5,018 nt of DNA, taken from contig CANJOG010000190.1 in NCBI GenBank assembly GCA_947475475.1, positions 1-5,018 of the forward strand, written 5' to 3'. Positions 1 to 5,018 of this stretch are shown here, piece by piece; the stretch's first letter is position 1; each line of letters starts with the position of its first letter. Under the pieces are notes generated by a model. The model was not told the origin of the DNA. It saw only the letters and a list, made by a program, of their open reading frames with translations, and ran no database searches. Origin of the DNA: Acetobacteraceae bacterium (GTDB taxonomy: Bacteria; Pseudomonadota; Alphaproteobacteria; Acetobacterales; Acetobacteraceae). Both the position numbers and the translations under genes were made by a program.

Positions 1-1
1 C

Positions 2-709
2 TTCTGCCGCACGCATAACGACGCGCTGGCCAAGGTGGTCGCCCAGTATCCGGACCGCCTCGGCGCGCTCGCCGCCCTCCCGGTGCAGGATTCCGGCGCC
101 ATGGTCGAGGAACTGCATCGCGCGGTGACCGAACTTGGCATGTGGGGGGCGCAGATCGGCCCGGATTCGCCGAACCCGCTGCATAGCGCGCATTTTGACC
201 CGCTCTACGAAGCCTGCGTGAAGCTGAATGTGCCGCTCTTCGTGCATCCGGCGAACCATGGCATTGACGGCCCGGCCGGCGATCCGAATCTCGGCCGCTT
301 CGATCTCGGCATGGTGATTGGCTATGCCGCGCAGGAAACCATCGCGGTGGCGACGTTGATTTTTGGCGGCGTGATTGACCGGCATCCGAATCTCGATGTC
401 TGGGTCAGCCATGGCGGCGGCGCCGTCGCCTTCCTCGCCGGGCGGCTTGCCCAGGCCGGGCAGATGCGCGCCTGGGCGCCGGATTACCTGCGCCCCGATG
501 GCGCCTTCGAGGAGCGGCTCGCGAAAATCTGGGTGGACAACCACCTGCACGATCCGCGCGCACTGGAGCTTTTGCTGAAAGTGGTGGGCGATGACCGCCT
601 GACCTTCGGCACCAACTTCGCCGGCTGGGATGCGCCTGAGACTCTTGAGGGGCTCGATGTGCCGCTCAAGCTGGCTGATAACGCAAGGCGGTTGCTGCGC
701 AAGGGATAA
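2..709 (+). CDS. Amidohydrolase family 2 (ACMSD-like) protein, 5'-truncated by window edge
   Basis: This is the C-terminal 235 residues of a TIM-barrel metal-dependent hydrolase/decarboxylase of the Amidohydro_2 group, whose members include ACMSD and gamma-resorcylate decarboxylase. The reading frame is open from base 2, and the residues before the GTG at 35 (THNDALAKV) already fit the family, so the true start and the N-terminal HxH metal motif lie left of the window. Visible family signatures are the YPDRLGALAALPVQD segment, LFVHP with a metal-type His (codon 245-247), and HPNLDVWVSHGGG with the second His (410-412). The usual GSD metal Asp is replaced: the protein reads FGTNFAGWD, with Asn at 614-616. 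The gene ends in TAA, 75 nt before the next amidohydrolase. Family membership is confident. The reaction (decarboxylation or hydrolysis of a carboxylated or cyclic intermediate) and the substrate are not determinable. It is probably cytoplasmic. Confidence 0.9.
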   Translation, partial: FCRTHNDALAKVVAQYPDRLGALAALPVQDSGAMVEELHRAVTELGMWGAQIGPDSPNPLHSAHFDPLYEACVKLNVPLFVHPANHGIDGPAGDPNLGRFDLGMVIGYAAQETIAVATLIFGGVIDRHPNLDVWVSHGGGAVAFLAGRLAQAGQMRAWAPDYLRPDGAFEERLAKIWVDNHLHDPRALELLLKVVGDDRLTFGTNFAGWDAPETLEGLDVPLKLADNARRLLRKG

Positions 710-731
710 TCCCCCGCAGGCCGCTCAAACA

Positions 732-767
732 GGTGCCCCCGGCGCAACAGTGACGCCGGGGGACGCC
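732..767 (+). other. Strong GC-rich intergenic hairpin between the two amidohydrolase genes
   Basis: CCCCCGGCG at 736-744 is perfectly complementary to CGCCGGGGG at 754-762, giving a 9-bp stem with a 9-nt loop. With one bulged A at 763 the stem can be extended by four more pairs (732-735 with 764-767, one of them G-U). No T-run follows; the downstream sequence is purine-rich and runs straight into the ribosome binding site. It therefore does not look like a classical intrinsic terminator. It could be an intercistronic stability or processing element, a partial terminator that lowers downstream expression, or a fold that affects access to the SD site. The pairing is seen directly; the role is inferred. 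Confidence 0.7.
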
Positions 768-770
768 AAG

Positions 771-776
771 AAGGAG
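771..776 (+). promoter_or_regulatory. Ribosome binding site for the amidohydrolase at 785
   Basis: AAGGAG lies 8 nt upstream of the ATG at 785, near-ideal Shine-Dalgarno sequence and spacing. It supports this ATG even though the protein has about 17 residues before the typical family N-terminal strand (VLIEKGTVIDGTG). Confidence 0.85.
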
Positions 777-784
777 CAGGAGAC

Positions 785-2155
785 ATGGGTCAGCGCACGA
801 TTCTCGAAAATGGTGGTGCCGTTCTGGGCGGTCCGTCAGTCCTCATCGAGAAGGGCACGGTCATCGACGGAACGGGGGCAGCGCCGTTCGCCGCATCCGT
901 GCTGGTCGAGAACGGGCTTATCACGGCCCTCGGCGCGGATGCCGACGCCCGTGCCGCGACGAATCCGGGTCTCCGCCGCATCGATGCGACCGGGTTGACC
1001 GTCATGCCCGGACTCATCGACGCGCATTGCCACATCACGTTTGATGAAGTCTCCACCAACGACGAATTGTTCTTCCACCGCCGCCCGGCGCTGGCGGCAA
1101 TCGCGGCGGCGCATAACGTCAACAAGGTGCTACGCGCCGGTGTGACCGGCATGTTCGATGCCGATGGCATTTTCGATATCGGCGTCGATCTGCGCGAAGC
1201 GATCGAGACCGGCCTTGTTGAGGGCCCGCGCATGGCGACCGGTGCTTACGCGCTGGTCACATCTGTGGGCGGCACCGCCGGCCGTCTGTTCCCTGAGACG
1301 GGCACGATCGGGTATGCGCGCATCCTGCCGACGCGCGATGAAATCGTCGCCGAGGTGCGGCGCCAATGCAAAATCGGCGTGGACTGGATCAAGGTGCATG
1401 TCACTGGCCTGATCCCGCGCCAGCGCGTGCGTGGCGAAATCATGGCCTGGACGCTGGATGAATTGAAAGCAGTGGCCGAGACAGCGCATGATCTCGGCGT
1501 GCCGGTGGTCGGCCATTGCCGCAGCGCCGAGAGCACGACCAAGTGCATCCAGGCCGGGTTCGACATGCTGTTGCATGCCACCTTCATGGATGAGCCGACC
1601 TTCGAACTGATCGCGCAGACCAAGACGCCGATCGCGCCGACCTTCACCTTTCAGGCGAACCTGATGGATTACGGTGCGAAGGTAAATTGCGATCCCGTCC
1701 TGCAGGCGATCTTCCGCCGCGAGATCGAGGAATCCGCCGACATGCTGCGCCGTTGCTACGATGCGGGCGTGCCGTTGCTTTGCGGCACGGAGTCGGGCTT
1801 CTCGGTCACACCCTATGGCGAATGGCATTATCGCGAACTGGAAGTCTTCGTCCGCGATATCGGTCTGACCCCGCTGCAGGCGATTCAGTGCGCCACCCAG
1901 GCGGGCGCGCGCTGCCTTCGCCTCGATGGCAAGGTGGGCGTTGTTGCACCAGGCATGATGGCCGATCTGATCGGCGTCGCTGGCGATCCGTCCAAGGACG
2001 TGACCGTGCTGGGCGACAAAGAGAGGATGAAGTTCGTCATGGTTGGCGGCAAGGAAGCCGATCTGGCGACTCCGGTGCGCGAACGGCGGCCGATCTCGGG
2101 CTGGCGCGTCAATTCCTATGGGGCCATCATGACGCAGGAATTCTGCCGCACCTAG
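785..2155 (+). CDS. Amidohydrolase family protein (Amidohydro_1, imidazolonepropionase-like)
   Basis: This complete 456-residue protein fits the metal-dependent amidohydrolases of the imidazolonepropionase / Xaa-Pro or Xaa-Arg dipeptidase-like clade. An N-terminal beta-sandwich segment (about 19-75, VLIEKGTVIDGTG, ITALG) leads into the barrel. The barrel opens with MPGLIDAHCH, giving the HxH metal pair H81/H83. K203 in DWIKVHVTG sits where the carboxylated bridging Lys is expected. H244 (VVGHCRS) and H264 (LLHATF) match the remaining His ligands. The last strand reads CGTESG, so E336 stands where most relatives have Asp (GTDSG). The C-terminal sandwich returns with GKVGVVAPGMMADLIGV (about 382-398). 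There is no signal peptide, so it is probably cytoplasmic. It would hydrolyse an amide, lactam or related C-N bond, but the substrate is unknown. It follows an unrelated-fold-subgroup amidohydrolase and precedes two P450s, suggesting a role in the same degradation or modification pathway. Confidence 0.9.
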   Translation: MGQRTILENGGAVLGGPSVLIEKGTVIDGTGAAPFAASVLVENGLITALGADADARAATNPGLRRIDATGLTVMPGLIDAHCHITFDEVSTNDELFFHRRPALAAIAAAHNVNKVLRAGVTGMFDADGIFDIGVDLREAIETGLVEGPRMATGAYALVTSVGGTAGRLFPETGTIGYARILPTRDEIVAEVRRQCKIGVDWIKVHVTGLIPRQRVRGEIMAWTLDELKAVAETAHDLGVPVVGHCRSAESTTKCIQAGFDMLLHATFMDEPTFELIAQTKTPIAPTFTFQANLMDYGAKVNCDPVLQAIFRREIEESADMLRRCYDAGVPLLCGTESGFSVTPYGEWHYRELEVFVRDIGLTPLQAIQCATQAGARCLRLDGKVGVVAPGMMADLIGVAGDPSKDVTVLGDKERMKFVMVGGKEADLATPVRERRPISGWRVNSYGAIMTQEFCRT

Positions 2156-2191
2156 TCTCCGCGACAGAGAACACTTACCAACGGGCAGGCA

Positions 2192-3400
2192 ATGATCAGG
2201 ATCGATACCTACAAGGAAGCTGAAGACGCGCTACGCATCAACGATCTGCGTCAGTGCAACTATGACGCAGGCGCCTTGATGATGAGCGATGTGGTGGTCA
2301 ACCTGCACGGAGACGAACATCGGGCGCGCCGGAATCTCGAATCGAAGATTTTCCGGCGCGACTTCTTCCATCACTACGAGCGCGAGGTTTTCCCCGCGAC
2401 GCTGCTGAAGACCATGACGCCCTTTTTGGGCAAGGGCTCGCTGGACACGGTGGATTTCGGCCACCGCGTGCTGTTGAACCTGACCGCGGATTTCTCCGGC
2501 ATCGACCGGCCGGAAGACACTGCGGTCGAGACCGAGCATCTACTCCGCCTGCTGAAAAGCTTCGCTCTCGCCTCGGTGCTCGGCACCATGACCTATGGCA
2601 AGGACGAGGCGGTCGCCGAAATCACCAAGGCGATGACGGAATTTGACCGCACCTTCCTAGCCTTCTCCGTGGCGCGCCGCCGTGCCGCGCTGGAACGCTT
2701 CGCCCGCGGCGAGATCACCGAAGACGACTTGCCCCGCGACATCCTGACCATCCTGTTGCGCAACGAGGACCGCATTGAGCTGTCGCCCGAAGCATTGCTG
2801 CGAGAAATGGCCTTCTTCCTGATGGCCGGCGCGCAGACCTCGGTGCATTCGCTCGCGCATTGCATGCATCACATCTTCACCTGGATGCAGAACCATCCAG
2901 AAGATCGTGAGAAGATGCTGACCGATAATTTCTTCCTGCAGCGCTGCGTATTCGAAGGCATGCGCCTGCATCCCTCCAGCCCCGTGGCGCAGCGCCGTCC
3001 GACCTGCCCGGTGCATCTGCCCACCGGCCAAGATGCCGGGCCGGAAGAGACGGTCGTCATAGACTTGCTCACCGCCAATCGCGACACCGCGAAATTCGGC
3101 GCCGATGCGGCGGTGTTCAATCCGTATCGCACCGCGCCGGACGCGCAATTTCCCTATGGCCTGTCCTTCGGCTATGGCATGCATGCCTGCCTCGGCCGCA
3201 ATCTTGCCGCTGGTATCCCGTCCAAACCGGATTCGGATGCGAAGGAACACCATTACGGCACGGTGACGCTGATCGCACGCGCCCTGCTCGATGCCGGCGC
3301 GCGGCCAGATCCCGCCAATCCGCCGGAGATGGATAAGCGCAGCGGCCGCCCGAATTGGGGCGTCTATCCGGTGCTGCTCAACAAACCCGCGAGTTATTGA
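2192..3400 (+). CDS. Cytochrome P450 (first of a tandem pair)
   Basis: This 402-residue soluble bacterial-type P450 has no membrane anchor. In order it shows the C-helix HxxxR that contacts heme propionate (H43-R47 in HGDEHRARR), the I-helix AGAQTS (212-217), the K-helix ExxR (E255-R258, FEGMRLH), and the heme loop FGYGMHACLG with thiolate ligand C333. The I-helix has Q215 where an Asp/Glu usually precedes the catalytic Thr (T216). After C333 the usual L-helix is replaced by a Gly/Pro/Lys/Asp-rich stretch (about 341-352) before YGTVTLIARALL. The start is well defined: an in-frame TAG at 2153-2155 lies upstream with no other ATG, GTG or TTG between. However, the Shine-Dalgarno is weak (GGGCAGG directly before the ATG). 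It would insert oxygen into a hydrophobic substrate using electrons from a ferredoxin not seen here. The substrate and CYP family number are not assignable. Confidence 0.95.
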   Translation: MIRIDTYKEAEDALRINDLRQCNYDAGALMMSDVVVNLHGDEHRARRNLESKIFRRDFFHHYEREVFPATLLKTMTPFLGKGSLDTVDFGHRVLLNLTADFSGIDRPEDTAVETEHLLRLLKSFALASVLGTMTYGKDEAVAEITKAMTEFDRTFLAFSVARRRAALERFARGEITEDDLPRDILTILLRNEDRIELSPEALLREMAFFLMAGAQTSVHSLAHCMHHIFTWMQNHPEDREKMLTDNFFLQRCVFEGMRLHPSSPVAQRRPTCPVHLPTGQDAGPEETVVIDLLTANRDTAKFGADAAVFNPYRTAPDAQFPYGLSFGYGMHACLGRNLAAGIPSKPDSDAKEHHYGTVTLIARALLDAGARPDPANPPEMDKRSGRPNWGVYPVLLNKPASY

Positions 3401-3404
3401 GGAG
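3399..3404 (+). promoter_or_regulatory. Ribosome binding site of the second P450, overlapping the stop of the first
   Basis: GAGGAG begins inside the TGA stop codon (3398-3400) of the upstream P450 and lies 9 nt before the ATG at 3414. A ribosome finishing the first P450 therefore covers this site, which suggests translational coupling and matched expression of the two paralogs. It also fixes the start of the second P450 at 3414 rather than at an in-frame ATG further upstream. Confidence 0.8.
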
Positions 3405-3413
3405 TTTGTCACG

Positions 3414-4625
3414 ATGGGTATGGTGACGCTGACCAGTTTCGAAGATGTCGGGGCCGCGCTGCGCAATCCCGATCTCAAGCAATGTATGTACGATGCCGGC
3501 GCCGTGGTCATGGACCAGGTGCTGCTCACATTGCATGGCGACGCGCATCGCCAGCGCCGCACACTGGAATTCCGCGTCTTCCGGCGCGATTATTTTCGCT
3601 ACTATGAAAATGAAGTTTTCCCCCGCACGCTGGGCGAGACGGTCAAGCCGTATCTCGAAGCCGGCCGCGCCGATCTCATCGATCTCGGTTATCGGGTGAC
3701 GATGAATCTTACCGCTGATTTCGCCGGCATCGATCGCCCGAAGCGCACACCGGATGAGACCGAACAGTTGCTGAAGCTTGCCAAATGCTTCAGCGAGGCA
3801 GCGACGATGGTGCATACCACGCGCAATCCCGAGGATGTGAATACCGAGGCGCGGGCCGGACTGGTTGAATTCGAGCGCGATTTTCTCCTGCCCTCCATCG
3901 CCCGCCACCAGGAGCTGATCGATCAGTTCAACCGTGGCGAAATTGGCGAGGATGCGCTGCCCCGCGACGTGCTTACCGTGCTGCTGCGCAATGAGGACAA
4001 GCTGGACTTGCCCTTGCATATCCTGCGCGGCGAGTTGGCGTTTTATCTCCAGGCCGGTTCGCACAGCACTGCGAATTCGGCGGTGCATGCCTTCCACGAG
4101 GTCTGGAACTGGTGCGACAAGCATCCGGAAGATCGTGCGCGCCTGATGCGCGATCCGGTTTTTCTCCAGCGCTGTGTGCATGAATCGCTGCGGCTGCATA
4201 CGGCGAGCCCGGAAGCACAGCGCCGCCCGACCTGCCCGATGACGCTCTCCAACGGCGCCCATGTCGGGGAGGACGATCTCGTGCAGATTTCGCTCTCCGG
4301 CGCCAATCGTGACAAAAGCATCTTCGGCGAAGATGCTGATCAGTACAATCCGCATCGCGAAGTGAAGGGTTCGACGCCACTGGTCGGCATGACCTTCGGC
4401 ACCGGCGTGCATTCTTGCCTCGGCCGCGATCTCGATGGCGGCGTGGTGCCGCGCGCGGACGCCGATCCCGCCACAATCCAGCTTGGCATCGTGCCGAAAT
4501 TCGTCGGCGCCCTGTTTGCCGCCGGCGCGCGGCCTGATCCGGCGAATCCGCCGCAGCGTGCCACCTATACGTCGCGGCCGAATTGGGGCTCCTACCCGGT
4601 TCTGTTCGACACGCCCACCGCCTGA
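3414..4625 (+). CDS. Cytochrome P450 (second of a tandem pair)
   Basis: This 403-residue P450 is collinear with its upstream neighbour over the full length, roughly half identical by eye. Shared blocks include NLTADF.GIDRP, LPRD.LT.LLRNED, AQRRPTCP, GARPDPANPP and RPNWG.YPVL. It carries HxxxR (H45-R49), ExxR (E257-R260, HESLRLH) and the heme loop FGTGVHSCLG with ligand C335, so it should bind heme. The I-helix reads AGSHST (214-219): His replaces the usual acid, and Ser218 sits at the catalytic Thr position with Thr219 next. It has the same unusual post-heme segment as the neighbour (about 341-353). The frame stays open upstream to 3291, but the SD at 3399-3404, alignment with the paralog and overlap with it all support ATG 3414 (or possibly the ATG at 3420). 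It probably catalyses a related or successive oxidation. No redox partner gene is in view. Confidence 0.95.
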   Translation: MGMVTLTSFEDVGAALRNPDLKQCMYDAGAVVMDQVLLTLHGDAHRQRRTLEFRVFRRDYFRYYENEVFPRTLGETVKPYLEAGRADLIDLGYRVTMNLTADFAGIDRPKRTPDETEQLLKLAKCFSEAATMVHTTRNPEDVNTEARAGLVEFERDFLLPSIARHQELIDQFNRGEIGEDALPRDVLTVLLRNEDKLDLPLHILRGELAFYLQAGSHSTANSAVHAFHEVWNWCDKHPEDRARLMRDPVFLQRCVHESLRLHTASPEAQRRPTCPMTLSNGAHVGEDDLVQISLSGANRDKSIFGEDADQYNPHREVKGSTPLVGMTFGTGVHSCLGRDLDGGVVPRADADPATIQLGIVPKFVGALFAAGARPDPANPPQRATYTSRPNWGSYPVLFDTPTA

Positions 4626-4650
4626 CCGCCGACTGACTGAATATCCCCAG

Positions 4651-4655
4651 GGGAG
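4651..4655 (+). promoter_or_regulatory. Ribosome binding site of the SDR gene
   Basis: GGGAG lies 9 nt before the ATG at 4665 in an A/G-rich leader. It supports this start, which puts the nucleotide-binding strand of the SDR immediately at the N-terminus, as is normal for the family. Confidence 0.75.
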
Positions 4656-4664
4656 AAGAAGAAA

Positions 4665-5018
4665 ATGAAGACCGCTTTCGTGACCGGCGGCGCCAATGGC
4701 CTGGGCGCTGCCATCTGCACCCGCGCCGTCAAGGACGGATACCGCGTGGCCGTGGTCGACATGGATGGTGACAAGGCGCGTGAGACCGCGGCGCGGATCG
4801 GCAATGCCGTCGGCATCCAGGCGGATGTCACCGACGAGGCGCAGATGGAACGCGCGCTGGACGAGTTCGGCGTGATCCCTGATCTGCTCGTCAATAATGC
4901 CGGCATTGTGCGCTTCGGCCCGCTGCTCGAACAGAGCGTCGCCGATTTCCGCAAGGTCGTCGAAGTCAATCTCATCGGCGTCTACATCACCACCCGCGCC
5001 GTCGCGCGCCGCATGGTC
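4665..5018 (+). CDS. Short-chain dehydrogenase/reductase (SDR), 3'-truncated by window edge
   Basis: The first 118 codons of a classical SDR, open to the last base of the window. The Rossmann fold begins MKTAFVTGGANGLG with the TGxxxGxG cofactor motif at 7-14. D32 at the end of beta-2 (VAVVDMD) favours NAD(H) over NADP(H). D54 in ADVTD fits the adenine-contact position. NNAG is at 77-80, and N102 in VEVNLIG matches the catalytic-tetrad Asn. The active-site Ser and the YxxxK motif lie beyond the edge, so activity cannot be confirmed here. It begins 39 nt after the second P450 in the same direction, so it is likely co-transcribed. It could oxidise an alcohol made by the P450s or reduce a ketone; the substrate is not deducible. 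Confidence 0.93.
   Translation, partial: MKTAFVTGGANGLGAAICTRAVKDGYRVAVVDMDGDKARETAARIGNAVGIQADVTDEAQMERALDEFGVIPDLLVNNAGIVRFGPLLEQSVADFRKVVEVNLIGVYITTRAVARRMV

Noticed and set aside
35..37. GTG as the true start of the first amidohydrolase
   Set aside because: The frame is open to the window edge, the upstream residues fit the family, and the N-terminal HxH barrel strand would otherwise be missing.
732..767. Intrinsic (Rho-independent) terminator
   Set aside because: There is a strong stem but no T-tract after it. The sequence runs into AAGGAG, so the feature is kept only as a hairpin of unknown role.
1130..1828. Minus-strand open frame of 232 codons
   Set aside because: Antisense shadow of the complete amidohydrolase at 785-2155.
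1687..2223. Plus-strand open frame of 178 codons overlapping the amidohydrolase end and P450 start
   Set aside because: Arg-rich out-of-frame translation with no domain. Both genes it overlaps are convincingly real.
3291..3413. 5' extension of the second P450 to an in-frame ATG at 3291
   Set aside because: It would overlap the end of the first P450 by 110 nt. The added Arg/Ile-rich peptide is an out-of-frame shadow, whereas ATG 3414 has an SD and matches the paralog's start.
2657..3562. Long minus-strand open frame of 301 codons
   Set aside because: It lies antisense to the two P450s, is rich in His/Arg/Ala as expected from the reverse strand of GC-rich genes, and has no recognisable domain.
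3378..4412. Long minus-strand open frame of 344 codons
   Set aside because: It lies fully antisense to the second P450, which has all its P450 motifs. The antisense product shows no domain and is a codon-bias shadow.
4644..4654. Palindrome TCCCCAGGGGA before the SDR
   Set aside because: A 1-nt centre cannot form a stable RNA hairpin. It overlaps the SD region, is short and non-repeated, and may be chance; there is no regulator context to call an operator.
1..5018. CRISPR arrays, tRNA/rRNA genes, insertion sequences or attachment sites
   Set aside because: The window is almost wholly filled by five enzyme genes with short gaps. I saw no spaced repeats, terminal inverted repeats, transposase motifs or tRNA-like folds.

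Overview
The window is a GC-rich, densely coded stretch with all genes on the + strand. It looks like a proteobacterial chromosome, most likely alphaproteobacterial. That is an inference from codon use (strong GC3 bias), gene spacing and enzyme types, with no phylogenetic marker in view. It holds four essentially complete or C-terminal-complete genes plus the beginning of a fifth. There are no tRNA or rRNA genes, CRISPR arrays, insertion sequences or transposase remnants.

Layout: (1) 2-709, the C-terminal part of an ACMSD/Amidohydro_2-type metal-dependent hydrolase or decarboxylase, cut by the left edge. (2) A 75-nt gap with a strong GC hairpin just upstream of a good Shine-Dalgarno (SD) site. 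(3) 785-2155, a complete Amidohydro_1-type (imidazolonepropionase-like) amidohydrolase. (4) 2192-3400 and 3414-4625, two tandem paralogous cytochrome P450s of nearly equal length (402 and 403 aa), 13 nt apart, with the SD of the second overlapping the stop of the first. (5) 4665-5018, the N-terminal 118 codons of a short-chain dehydrogenase/reductase (SDR), cut by the right edge. Gaps of 75, 36, 13 and 39 nt suggest one operon.

Taken together, the genes look like part of a catabolic or tailoring operon. P450s hydroxylate a hydrophobic substrate, an SDR oxidises or reduces the resulting alcohol or ketone, and two amidohydrolase-superfamily enzymes hydrolyse or decarboxylate intermediates. The substrate cannot be read from the sequence, and no ferredoxin or ferredoxin reductase is present in the window.

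The points most worth a second look are non-standard catalytic residues in four consecutive enzymes. The ACMSD-like protein has Asn, and the second amidohydrolase Glu, where the family metal-site Asp is expected. Both P450s lack the usual I-helix acid before the Thr (Gln in one, His in the other). Both P450s also share an atypical segment after the heme-ligand loop. These may be clade signatures rather than defects, because the rest of each fold is intact.
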